NCBI RefSeq assembly: GCF_038725785.1
Contig: NZ_CP109796.1
Span: 558,001-622,000 of the forward strand
Source: Termitidicoccus mucosus
GTDB taxonomy: Bacteria > Verrucomicrobiota > Verrucomicrobiia > Opitutales > Opitutaceae
DNA: 64,000 bases
Reading direction: 5' to 3'
Below the pieces are notes generated by a model that saw only the letters and a program-made list of their open reading frames with translations, ran no database searches and was not told the DNA's origin. The position numbers and the translations under genes were made by a program. Of the stretch, positions 49,251-57,086 are shown in pieces; position 1 is the stretch's first letter, and every line of letters starts with the position of its first letter.

Positions 49251-49754
49251 ATGGCCAAAGCAAGTAGTCAGAAATTCATCGCGCGCAACCGCGCGCCCCG
49301 GGTTCAGATCGAATACGATGTTGAGCTCTACGGTTCCGAAAAAAAGGTCCAGCTCCCGTTCGTCATGGGCGTGATGGCCGATCTTTCCGGCAATCCCGCC
49401 GAGCCGCTCGATGCCGTCGCCGACCGCAAGTTCCTCGAAATCGACGTGGACAACTTCGACGACCGCATGAAGTCCGCCAAGCCCCGCGTCACCCTCCAGG
49501 TGCCCAACACCCTCACCGGCGAGGGCAACCTCAACGTCGAACTCAACTTCGAGAGCATGGACGACTTCTCGCCCGCCGCCGTCGCGCGGAAGGTGGACGC
49601 CCTCAACAAGCTCCTCACCACCCGCGAGCAGCTCTCCAACCTCCTCACCTACATGGATGGCAAGACCGGCGCCGAGGACCTCATCGCCAAGCTCCTCAAC
49701 GACCCGGCGCTCCTCAACACGGTTTCGGCCTCCGCCAAACCCGCCGGAGAATAA
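49251..49754 (+). CDS. tssB: TssB (VipA), T6SS sheath small subunit
   Basis: 167 residues, the usual TssB length. Conserved sequence: RAPRVQIEYDVELYGSEKKVQLPFVMGVMADLSG, FLEIDVDNFDDRMKSAKPRV, LNFESMDDFSPAAVARKV and a final helix with LLTYMDGKTGAEDLI. It pairs with TssC to form the contractile sheath in the cytoplasm. It lies 31 bp before tssC and 98 bp after tssA. Confidence 0.97.
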   Translation: MAKASSQKFIARNRAPRVQIEYDVELYGSEKKVQLPFVMGVMADLSGNPAEPLDAVADRKFLEIDVDNFDDRMKSAKPRVTLQVPNTLTGEGNLNVELNFESMDDFSPAAVARKVDALNKLLTTREQLSNLLTYMDGKTGAEDLIAKLLNDPALLNTVSASAKPAGE

Positions 49755-49784
49755 ACCAGCAACCCAACCCATTCCACCACGACC

Positions 49785-51281
49785 ATGTCAGACGAAACCG
49801 CATCCGCAGCACAAGGCGCGCCCCAGGCCGCGACCGCTGAATATAGCGAATTCCAAAACCTGCTCAACAAGCAGTTCAAACCCAAGACCGACGAGGCCAA
49901 AAGCGCCGTCGAGGCCGCCGTGCAGACCCTTGCTCGGCAGGCCCTCGCCGCCACCAGCCTCGTCTCCGACAACGCCATCACCACCATCGAGAGCATCATC
50001 GCCGAGATCGACCGCAAGCTCACCGAGCAGATCAACCTCATCATCCACCATGAGGATTTCACCAAGCTCGAAGGCACCTGGCGAGGACTCCACCACCTCG
50101 TCAACAACACCGAGACCGACGAGTCGCTGAAAATCCGCGTGCTGAACATCTCGAAAAAGGACGTGGCCAAGACCCTCAAAAAGTTCAAAGGCACCGCCTG
50201 GGACCAGAGCCCGCTCTTCAAAAAACTCTACGAGGAAGAGTTCGGCATGCCCGGCGGCCAGCCCTACGGCGCCATCATCGGCGACTACTACTTCGACCAC
50301 TCCGCCCCGGACATCGAAATCCTCTCCGGCATGGCGCAGATCGCCGCCGCCGCGCACGCCCCCTTCATCACCGGCACCAACCCGGCCGTGATGAACATGG
50401 AGTCCTGGCGCGAACTCGGCGACCCCCGCGACCTCACGAAAATCTTCCAGACCCCGGAATACGCCGCCTGGCGCTCCCTCCGCGAGTCGGCGGACGCGAT
50501 GTATCTCGGCCTCACCCTGCCGCGCTTCCTCGCCCGCATTCCCTACGGAGCCCGGACCAGCCCGGTCGAGGAATTCGCCTTCGAGGAGGACATCACCGGC
50601 ACCGACCACAACAAATACGTCTGGTCCAACGCCGCCTACGCGATGGGCACCAACATCACCCGCTCCTTCAAGCTCTACGGCTGGTGCGCCCGCATCCGCG
50701 GCGCCGAGTCCGGCGGCATGGTCGAGGGGCTCCCCGTCCACTCCTTCCCGACCGACGACGGCGGCGTGGACATGAAGTGCCCCACCGAAATCGCCATCGG
50801 CGACCGCCGCGAGGCCGAGCTGGCCAAGAATGGCTTCATGCCGCTCTCGCACTGGAAAAACACCGACTACGCCGTGTTCATCGGCGCCCAGTCGCTGAAC
50901 AAGCCCGCCGAATACGAGGACCCCGACGCCACCGCCAACGCCGCGCTGGCCGCCCGCCTCCCGTATCTCTTCGCCACCTGCCGCTTCGCGCACTTCCTCA
51001 AGTGCATCGTCCGCGACAAGATCGGCTCCTTCAAGGAAAAGGAGGACATGCGCAGCTGGCTCCAGAACTGGATCATGCAGTATGTGACCAGCGATCCCAC
51101 CGCCTCCGAGGAATCCAAGTCCAAGTATCCCCTGGCCGCCGCCGAGGTGGTGATGGAGGACGTGCCCGGCAACCCCGGCTACTACTCCGCCAAGTTCTTC
51201 CTCCGGCCGCACTATCAGCTCGAGGGCCTCACCGTCTCCCTGCGCCTGGTCTCCAAGCTCCCCTCCGCCAAGTCCGGCTGA
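49785..51281 (+). CDS. tssC: TssC (VipB), T6SS sheath large subunit
   Basis: 498 residues, as expected for TssC. It shows HHEDFTKLEGTWRGLHHLVNNTETD, LYEEEFGMPGGQPYGAIIGDYYFDH, RFLARIPYGARTSPVEEFAFEEDITGTDHNKYVWSNAAYAMGTNI and the C-terminal strand region with FFLRPHYQLEGLTVSLRLVSKLP. It polymerises with TssB as the contractile sheath; ClpV recycles it. Followed by a strong hairpin and element copy 4, so it ends its transcription unit. Confidence 0.98.
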   Translation: MSDETASAAQGAPQAATAEYSEFQNLLNKQFKPKTDEAKSAVEAAVQTLARQALAATSLVSDNAITTIESIIAEIDRKLTEQINLIIHHEDFTKLEGTWRGLHHLVNNTETDESLKIRVLNISKKDVAKTLKKFKGTAWDQSPLFKKLYEEEFGMPGGQPYGAIIGDYYFDHSAPDIEILSGMAQIAAAAHAPFITGTNPAVMNMESWRELGDPRDLTKIFQTPEYAAWRSLRESADAMYLGLTLPRFLARIPYGARTSPVEEFAFEEDITGTDHNKYVWSNAAYAMGTNITRSFKLYGWCARIRGAESGGMVEGLPVHSFPTDDGGVDMKCPTEIAIGDRREAELAKNGFMPLSHWKNTDYAVFIGAQSLNKPAEYEDPDATANAALAARLPYLFATCRFAHFLKCIVRDKIGSFKEKEDMRSWLQNWIMQYVTSDPTASEESKSKYPLAAAEVVMEDVPGNPGYYSAKFFLRPHYQLEGLTVSLRLVSKLPSAKSG

Positions 51282-51302
51282 TTATAAAAGACGAAAACCC
51301 AT

Positions 51303-51338
51303 CCGGTCGCGCCGCGTCCCAGTGCCCGGCGCGACCGG
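51303..51338 (+). terminator. GC-rich hairpin after tssC
   Basis: CCGGTCGCGCC and its exact reverse complement, an 11-bp stem with a 14-base loop, 21 bp after the tssC stop. No T-run follows. A likely terminator or 3'-end stabiliser for the tssA-B-C unit. Confidence 0.6.
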
Positions 51339-51342
51339 CATG

Positions 51343-51369
51343 ATTACAAACAAACCCGCCCGTTATAAT
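51343..51369. promoter_or_regulatory. Intergenic element copy 4 (ATTACAA-N13-TTATAAT)
   Basis: Same 27-bp layout as copies 1-3, with one change in the right half-site (TTATAAT). This half runs into a second TATAAT (51370-51375), so the element overlaps -10-like sequence ~105 bp before the first hcp gene. A protein bound here could block or recruit polymerase for the hcp block. Confidence 0.6.
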
Positions 51370-51478
51370 TATAATAGACTTTATCAGCCGGCGGTTGCGT
51401 GAGATTTCTTTTCCCGCAACCGCCGCCTTTCGCAATGCTTGATATTATTCATAACCCCTGTTCATCCCTCCCTCCGTC

Positions 51479-51994
51479 ATGCCGCTAGTCGATGCCTACA
51501 TGAATTACACCGGGGGGATCAAGGGCGGCTATAAGGGCTCCCATCACCAGGGCTGGTCCGAGGTGTATGAGTTCAGTTACAACCTGGGTGGCGGGAGCCC
51601 GTCGCTCTCCATCACCAAGCCCGCCGACAGGGCCAGCAACATGCTTTATTATCGCTATCTGCAATGCCGCTTCAAGGACGCGGTGGGCCAGTCGGGCGTC
51701 AATGACCGTACCATCGAGGAGATAAACCTGGAGCTGTGCCGCATGGGGGACTCCAACAACGGTGGCAAAGGGAATGGGTTCGCCTTCATAAAATACCGTT
51801 TCAAGGGATGCCGGATTCTGCATTATGAAATATCCAGGGGGGATTCCGACGAGGACGCCCCGGAGGAGAAGCTCTCCATCGGGTTCAAGAAAATGTTCAT
51901 GATCCATCACCGTCCGAACGATCCCTCCATGTTCGGATGGAATTTCAGGGAGAACAAAAAAGAAACGCCCCCCGGCGACATGACCGCGCCTTGA
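51479..51994 (+). CDS. Hcp-family protein 1 (diverged)
   Basis: 171 residues, the Hcp size range. The order of strands fits Hcp: opening VDAYMNYTGGIKGGYKGSHHQGWSEVYEFSYNL, a central SLSITKPADRASNML and later LSIGFKKMFMIHH. Hcp hexamers form the inner tube of the T6SS and can hold effectors in their lumen. This copy is the most diverged of four in a row and its coding sequence is less GC-rich than the surroundings. The C-terminal tail is Lys/Glu/Pro-rich. First gene after element copy 4; it could be an effector-specific tube subunit. Confidence 0.75.
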   Translation: MPLVDAYMNYTGGIKGGYKGSHHQGWSEVYEFSYNLGGGSPSLSITKPADRASNMLYYRYLQCRFKDAVGQSGVNDRTIEEINLELCRMGDSNNGGKGNGFAFIKYRFKGCRILHYEISRGDSDEDAPEEKLSIGFKKMFMIHHRPNDPSMFGWNFRENKKETPPGDMTAP

Positions 51995-52006
51995 TTTCCA
52001 ACAGCC

Positions 52007-52717
52007 ATGCCGTTTTACGCTTATATAAAAATTCCAGGGGTGGGAAACACCGAGTCCACGGACCTTTATTATGGAAAGGACTGGATTCCCGTCCGCTCGT
52101 ATGATTTGGACAGCGGCGGGAATAATGAAGGCATCTCCCAAAAAAAACCGAAAAACCTGGGTTCCGAGAGTGATAAAATGGCATGGGGCCATTTGAGTGC
52201 TTTGCGGAGGCGGCATGACGATGAGATAAATGACGGCGGAGTAAACAACCTGTTTGGCGATGATGACAGCACCGCATGGATCGCCGACCTTCAGCAAATG
52301 GAGGGCAGGATGACCGAACTTGCCGAAGGAGGCGGCATGACAATCACCAAGCTGATGGACACCGTGACCCCCAAGCTGCATCAGTTCTGCATGGAATGCG
52401 CGCACGGCGGGGACCGCGGCGCCTTCCTCAAGGGAAACGTGGAATTGCATATCTGCCGCGAGGTGGAGAAAGACGGGAAGCCGGAGCCCCAATTGTTTAT
52501 GGCCTATTTGCTGGAGAATTGCGGCATCGCCTCGGTGAATATTAATGCCTCCGACAGTGCAAACCTGTCCGAGACCGTGGCGATATCCTTCCAGAAAATC
52601 ACCACCGCCACCAATTTCGACGGCGCGGACTGGTTTTGCAAAAGCTGGGACATGGTGCGCGGGGAGGAGGCGTCAACCAACTGGAAACCGGTCCGTCCCC
52701 CAAAATCCCAGATCTGA
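52007..52717 (+). CDS. Hcp-family protein 2 (extended, with insertion)
   Basis: 236 residues, about 60-70 longer than typical Hcp. It opens as Hcp (MPFYAYIKIPGVGNTESTDLYYGKDWIPVRSYDLD). Residues ~45-105 form an insertion with many charged residues (KMAWGHLSALRRRHDDEIND, DDSTAWIADLQQMEGRMTEL). It then rejoins the Hcp pattern at MTITKLMDTVTPKLHQFCMECAHGG and ends LSETVAISFQKITTATNFDG. It lies 12 bp after the first hcp gene. The insertion sits in a loop of the Hcp fold and might face the tube lumen or outer rim; either way it should alter packing or carry a function. Not a known named family. Confidence 0.72.
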   Translation: MPFYAYIKIPGVGNTESTDLYYGKDWIPVRSYDLDSGGNNEGISQKKPKNLGSESDKMAWGHLSALRRRHDDEINDGGVNNLFGDDDSTAWIADLQQMEGRMTELAEGGGMTITKLMDTVTPKLHQFCMECAHGGDRGAFLKGNVELHICREVEKDGKPEPQLFMAYLLENCGIASVNINASDSANLSETVAISFQKITTATNFDGADWFCKSWDMVRGEEASTNWKPVRPPKSQI

Positions 52718-52804
52718 TGATTTTTCCATGCAGCGCGCTGCGCCACACCAGAAAAACTCGCCCTTTCATGCGCGACACAAAGGACGAAAAACAAATAATA
52801 GATC

Positions 52805-53347
52805 ATGGCATTCAATGCATATATCGTATTCGAGGACCCCATAATCAAAGGGGAGTCCGATCCCGCCGATTATAATGAACTCAAGGGCAAGTGCCCGGTC
52901 CAGATGGATTCCTACGAATTCGCCACGACCATGGCGGTTCCCGCCCTCCGTTCCGACAGCGGCTCCGGCACCTCCGGGCGCGGCAAGTTCGAGCCCTTCA
53001 AGTTCGCCAAGAAGGTGGACACCGCCAGTCCGATCCTCGCCTATCACGCCGCCGCCGGCACCGTGTTCAAGCTCGTGACGATCAGCCTCTATTTCGACAC
53101 CCAGGACTCCGGCTCCTCCACGAGGTCGCCCGTTCGCGTGCTGGAAATAAAGATGAACCAGGTCGTCATCAGCGAGACCGCGGTCAAAGGGGCGTCCGGG
53201 GACGACCTGCCCTCCGAGGATATCACCATCAACTTCGGCAACATCGAATTCAAATACCAAAGCGTGAACCCGGAGAACGGGCAGGCTGGAAGCAAGAAGA
53301 GTCAGTTCACCTGGTCCGCGCTCAAGAACACAGGCACCAAGGCCTGA
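52805..53347 (+). CDS. Hcp-family protein 3
   Basis: 180 residues. Clear Hcp features: VQMDSYEFATTMAVP, GRGKFEPFKFAKKVDTASPILAYHAAAGTVFKLVTISLYF and the strand LPSEDITINFGNIEFKYQSVNPENG with TWSALKN at the end. It opens MAFNAYIVFEDPIIKGES, as in canonical Hcp (MA.DAY....GI.GES). Probably one of the main tube proteins. It lies 87 bp after Hcp 2 and 46 bp before Hcp 4, all in one run. Confidence 0.9.
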   Translation: MAFNAYIVFEDPIIKGESDPADYNELKGKCPVQMDSYEFATTMAVPALRSDSGSGTSGRGKFEPFKFAKKVDTASPILAYHAAAGTVFKLVTISLYFDTQDSGSSTRSPVRVLEIKMNQVVISETAVKGASGDDLPSEDITINFGNIEFKYQSVNPENGQAGSKKSQFTWSALKNTGTKA

Positions 53348-53393
53348 TGCAGATCCTCCGTTTCACCCATAACCATTAACACACATCATCACC

Positions 53394-53957
53394 ATGGCAG
53401 TTGACGCATATCTTTATATCACGGGCATGGAAAACTTCGGCGAAAGCCAGAGCGAATATGCCACCAAAGTCAGCCTGGGCGCGATCGAGATCACCGACTA
53501 CGGATTCGGTGTCACGATGCCCATCGCGGAAAACCGTTCCGCCACGGGCGCGGCCACCACCGGACGCGCCGACCTGACGGAGTTCGAGTGCACCAAGAAC
53601 CTGGACGCCACCACGGCGCATCTGTGCCACGCCTGCATGAGCGGACGGCACATCGACAAAATCACATGCCGCATCTTCCGCTCCGTCGGCGAAACCAATG
53701 TCGAGTATGTGACATTGGAGTTCACCGATGTCCTCATCACCTCCTGCACGGTCAGCGGTTCGGGGGACGAGCTGCCGAAGGAAAGCCTCAAGTTCAGCTA
53801 CGGCGCGATCAAATACTCCTACGCTGTGACCAACCACGCCACTGGCGCGAAGACAGGCGAGGTGGCCCAGTTCCTCTGGGACGAAATCCTGAACAAGGGC
53901 GACAAGAAGATGGCCAATCCCCCGAAGATCAACGAGCGCCTCAAGCTCGGCGCATAA
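53394..53957 (+). CDS. Hcp-family protein 4 (cysteine-containing)
   Basis: 187 residues. Opens MAVDAYLYITGMENFGESQSEY and has GRADLTEFECTKNLDATTAHLCHACMSGRHIDKITCRIF, then LPKESLKFSYGAIKYSYAVTNHATG with FLWDEI. It differs from Hcp 3 in carrying five cysteines (ECTK, LCHAC, TCRI, TSCT), which could form inter-subunit bonds once outside the cytoplasm. A charged tail (NKGDKKMANPPKINERLKLG) extends past the usual Hcp end. It lies 11 bp before tagJ. Probably a second tube subunit or an effector carrier. Confidence 0.88.
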   Translation: MAVDAYLYITGMENFGESQSEYATKVSLGAIEITDYGFGVTMPIAENRSATGAATTGRADLTEFECTKNLDATTAHLCHACMSGRHIDKITCRIFRSVGETNVEYVTLEFTDVLITSCTVSGSGDELPKESLKFSYGAIKYSYAVTNHATGAKTGEVAQFLWDEILNKGDKKMANPPKINERLKLGA

Positions 53958-53968
53958 CCGCCACCCAC

Positions 53969-54781
53969 ATGCCTTCCCCATCCGACCTCCTCAAGCACGC
54001 GGATATCGACGGGGCGCTGGCGGCCGCCAATCAGGCCGTCCGCGCCGCCCCCGCCGATCCGAAACAGCGCCTGTTTCTCTACCAGTTGAACTGCGTGCTC
54101 GGGCGGTGGGACAAGGCGCTCAGCCAGCTCGCGATCTTCGCGGAGCTGTCCACCGATCCCGAGTCCAAACTCACCGCGCGCATCTACCGCACCGCCATCC
54201 AGTGCGAGGTGTTTCGCGCGGAGGTGTTTGCCGGGAAACGCCAGCCCCTGCTCCTCGGCGAACCCGAGGAGTGGGTGGCTTGTCTCATGCAGGCCTGCCA
54301 GTTGCTCGCGCAAGGCCGCGCCACCGCCGCCGCCGAACTGCGCGACCGCGCCTTCGAGGCCGCGCCCGCCACGCCCGGCGCGGTTGACGGGCGTCCCTTC
54401 GCCTGGCTCGCCGACGCCGACAACCGCCTCGGCCCGGTCGTCGAGCTGTTCATGGAGGGCAAATATTATTGGGTGCCGGTCAACCGCATCCGCCGCATCG
54501 CGCTGGAGCCGCCGCAAAACCTCAGCGACCTCGTCTTCGCCCCCGCTCAATTTATGTGGACCAACGGCGGCGAGGGCGCGGGCTTTATCCCGGTGCGCTA
54601 CGCCGCCCCCGCCGGCGCGGACGCGAAACCCGACCCGAAGTGCCTGCTTTCCCGCCTCACGCAATGGCGCGAACTGCCCGATGGCTTCACCGTGGGCTCG
54701 GGCCAGCGCATGCTGGCCACCGACGCGGAGGAAATCCCGCTGCTCGACTGCCGCGTGATCGACTTTCAAGGCGGCGAATAG
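53969..54781 (+). CDS. tagJ: TagJ (ImpE), T6SS accessory protein
   Basis: 270 residues from the ATG at 53969, 11 bp after the last hcp stop. The N-terminal TPR-like helices (LLKHADIDGALAAANQAVRAAPADPKQRLFLYQLNCVLGRWDKALSQLAIFAEL) and the C-terminal segment (FAWLADADNRLGPVVELFMEGKYYWVPVNRIRRIALEPPQNLSDLVFAPAQFMW) match the ImpE/SciE family throughout. TagJ binds TssB and links the sheath to ClpV in some systems. It closes the hcp block. Confidence 0.94.
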   Translation: MPSPSDLLKHADIDGALAAANQAVRAAPADPKQRLFLYQLNCVLGRWDKALSQLAIFAELSTDPESKLTARIYRTAIQCEVFRAEVFAGKRQPLLLGEPEEWVACLMQACQLLAQGRATAAAELRDRAFEAAPATPGAVDGRPFAWLADADNRLGPVVELFMEGKYYWVPVNRIRRIALEPPQNLSDLVFAPAQFMWTNGGEGAGFIPVRYAAPAGADAKPDPKCLLSRLTQWRELPDGFTVGSGQRMLATDAEEIPLLDCRVIDFQGGE

Positions 54782-54901
54782 TCAATCCGCAAAAACGCCG
54801 CCCCTATTCATTATTTTTCTCCATCTGATGAATTCATTCGGTAAGCAAAAACATAAAACCACCAAAACCAATAATAAAGACCCTAAGACAAGGACGTAAC
54901 A

Positions 54902-56494
54902 ATGGCCAATAAATCATACGAAATGGTGCAGTTCAAGGATGTGCTGCCGATCATAATCGAATCCTATTACAAGGATTTTCCCTATGCCAGAAACAAAAAG
55001 ATCCCCGTGAGCATTTCCGTCTCCCTGCCGGGGAATGCCTATGATGCGTTCACGAAAGACCCCTCGTGGATGCAGCGCGCCCAGCAGAAAATCTCCGAGG
55101 GGATCAAAAAATGGCTTAGGCTCGCAAACGAGGCGGCAAAAAACGGTGCCGGCAAGTTTTCCGAGGATCAGAGAGAGGCAAAGTATTATCTCTTCCTCGG
55201 AAAAGAAATGGAAAGCATGAAAAAGACGTTTGAAAACGCGGCCCAAAAAGAATGCGTGAACATTATCAAGGAATATAAAAAGGAGCAGGATAATCTTGAG
55301 GAATACAGGATCAAGGCGGCCGCGAAAATCGCCGTCTCCGGTGTGAGCACTGCCTGCTCCGCCGTCCTGGCTGTGCTCACCGGAGGGGCGGCGGCCCCGC
55401 TGTTTATTATCGCCACATGCAGATCGGCAGCGGGTATTGCCCAGGAATGCATCAAGCTGGCCTCCACCGTGGACACCACGGCAAAATATGTGAAGGGCGA
55501 GCTCAAAATACTTTCGGCCTTCATGCTGGACAGCAATTACAAGCTTTTTGAGGCCAGGGAGAAATTCCTCAAATACGAAAATGAGCAGGAGGAGACCAAC
55601 GCCAAATACGAGCAGCTCAAATCCCGCATTTTGGAATTGCAGCAAAGAATAGGAAAGGCCGGAAAAACAAAAGAACAGGATGCGAAAAACAAGCAGAAGC
55701 TTGAGGCAGCCAGAAAGGACATGGATGCCAATTCCAAGGAGAGGGCGGCGCTTGAGAAAAAAATGGCGACCCTGAAGAAAGAGCAGGAGAAGATCGAAAA
55801 AAGTGTGAACGCCCCAAAGGGTCTATTTAGAAAAATATTCAAAAGCGGGCGCAAAAGCGCGACGGAATTAGGATTGGGCGCGCTCAGTGGCGTGGTGGGC
55901 TTGGAAACGCCGTCATTGGCGAATTGCAAGTCGCATATCGAGCTGCACGACACAAACATTGGCAAAGTGAGCGGATTGTCCCACAAACTGTCCACCAGTC
56001 TCTACGGCGCGATGGACAAGCAAAAGGAAACCCTCTCCGCGAGCGCGACCGCCTTCGCGACGGCAAAAAACAACATAAAAGCAAAATTCGCCGAAATTCT
56101 TAAAAATAATCCGGGCAATGCGGCAAAAATCACGACGGCTCTGGGCACCGCCCTGAAACAACTGGACAAGGCTCAGAAAAACTACGAGGCCGCCATCAAA
56201 AAAGCCGAGGGAATGTTGAACACGCTTATAAACGACATAATTGCAGCGAACGAGAAGGTTGATGAGTCAAAAGAACTAAATGCAAAGTTCCGTCAGGCAA
56301 TTGAACTTTTGCACAAAGGGGTTCCCAACGCTTTGGATTACACGGCGACAGTCGTGAGCCTCGGCACCGGTCTGGCCTTGGGGTTTGGCGCGGGTCTCGG
56401 ATCGGGGGCCGCGGAAATAGCGGCAACAATCGGTGACGCAACCCAGGGACTTGTGGCTGAACTCGGTGCAATTGTCATTGATGAGATCGGATGA
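54902..56494 (+). CDS. Coiled-coil protein with hydrophobic segments, possible T6SS effector
   Basis: 530 residues, not recognised. It is Lys/Glu/Asn-rich and uses more A/T-ending codons than its neighbours. An N-terminal folded part (MVQFKDVLPIIIESYYKDFPYARNKKIPVSISVSLPG) is followed by a hydrophobic stretch at ~144-174 (Ala/Val/Leu/Ile, Gly). A heptad-rich coiled coil lies at ~217-300, another helical region at ~360-470, and a Gly/Ala-rich hydrophobic tail at ~478-530. Two hydrophobic segments with long amphipathic helices recall alpha-helical pore-forming proteins. No signal peptide. It follows hcp-tagJ and precedes tssE, and a good ribosome-binding AAGGA lies upstream. No immunity gene is obvious next to it. 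A scaffold role is the alternative. Confidence 0.55.
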   Translation: MANKSYEMVQFKDVLPIIIESYYKDFPYARNKKIPVSISVSLPGNAYDAFTKDPSWMQRAQQKISEGIKKWLRLANEAAKNGAGKFSEDQREAKYYLFLGKEMESMKKTFENAAQKECVNIIKEYKKEQDNLEEYRIKAAAKIAVSGVSTACSAVLAVLTGGAAAPLFIIATCRSAAGIAQECIKLASTVDTTAKYVKGELKILSAFMLDSNYKLFEAREKFLKYENEQEETNAKYEQLKSRILELQQRIGKAGKTKEQDAKNKQKLEAARKDMDANSKERAALEKKMATLKKEQEKIEKSVNAPKGLFRKIFKSGRKSATELGLGALSGVVGLETPSLANCKSHIELHDTNIGKVSGLSHKLSTSLYGAMDKQKETLSASATAFATAKNNIKAKFAEILKNNPGNAAKITTALGTALKQLDKAQKNYEAAIKKAEGMLNTLINDIIAANEKVDESKELNAKFRQAIELLHKGVPNALDYTATVVSLGTGLALGFGAGLGSGAAEIAATIGDATQGLVAELGAIVIDEIG

Positions 56495-56504
56495 CTAAAA
56501 AATT

Positions 56505-56542
56505 AGAGGCGGAAGCTGAACTGCTTGGTTTCCGCCCTCTTT
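56505..56542 (+). terminator. Hairpin terminator after the coiled-coil gene
   Basis: GGCGGAA (56508-56514) pairs with TTCCGCC (56530-56536), extended by AGA/TCT across a one-base bulge. An inner AAGC/GCTT can also pair. A short pyrimidine/T stretch follows. It lies 10 bp after the stop and 32 bp before tssE. Confidence 0.55.
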
Positions 56543-56573
56543 CCGCTCGTTTTTCATATAACTATTAGCCGGT

Positions 56574-57086
56574 ATGCCGCCCGACGACTCCTCCCTCTAC
56601 AAGCGCGTCCATCCCTGCCTGCTCGACCGTCTCACGGACGACGAGCCGGCCAAGGGGGAGGAGAGCCGCGCGCAGCGCGTGGTCTCCGTGCAACGCTACC
56701 GCGAGGGCGTGCTGCGCGACCTCACCTGGTTGCTCAGCACCAGCGCGCACCTGCCGGTCGAGGGCGTGAGGCGGGAGTTCCGCATCGGCGACTTCCCGGA
56801 GGTCGAGCGCTCCGTGCTCAACTACGGCACGCGCCACCTCTTCGGGCTCACCGCGCCCGACATGGGGGCGCTGGAAAAGGCGATGGCCGTCGCGATTCGC
56901 GTGTTTGAGCCGCGCATCATCCCGAACACGCTCCGCGTCCGCGCGTTCATGGAGCGGCAGCTCGTGAGTTTTGAGATTCACGGCGATCTCTGGGCCAATC
57001 CCATCCCGGAGAAATTGTATATAAAAACCCAAATCGACATCGAGGCGGGCGCCGAACGGGCGATTTCCAGCATTACCAGTGGATAA
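56574..57086 (+). CDS. tssE: TssE, T6SS baseplate (gp25-like)
   Basis: 170 residues. gp25-like core: SLYKRVHPCLLDRLTDDEP, VLRDLTWLLSTSAHLP, RSVLNYGTRHLFGLTA and IRVFEPRIIPNTLRVRA. The EPR motif typical of TssE is present. It forms part of the baseplate wedge that starts sheath polymerisation. The final bases overlap the GTG start of tssF. Confidence 0.96.
   Translation: MPPDDSSLYKRVHPCLLDRLTDDEPAKGEESRAQRVVSVQRYREGVLRDLTWLLSTSAHLPVEGVRREFRIGDFPEVERSVLNYGTRHLFGLTAPDMGALEKAMAVAIRVFEPRIIPNTLRVRAFMERQLVSFEIHGDLWANPIPEKLYIKTQIDIEAGAERAISSITSG

Noticed and set aside
54782-54840. Fifth copy of the 27-bp element (A-run then GCCGCCCC, TATTCAT)
   Set aside because: Only the spacer-like part resembles it; neither half-site is kept.
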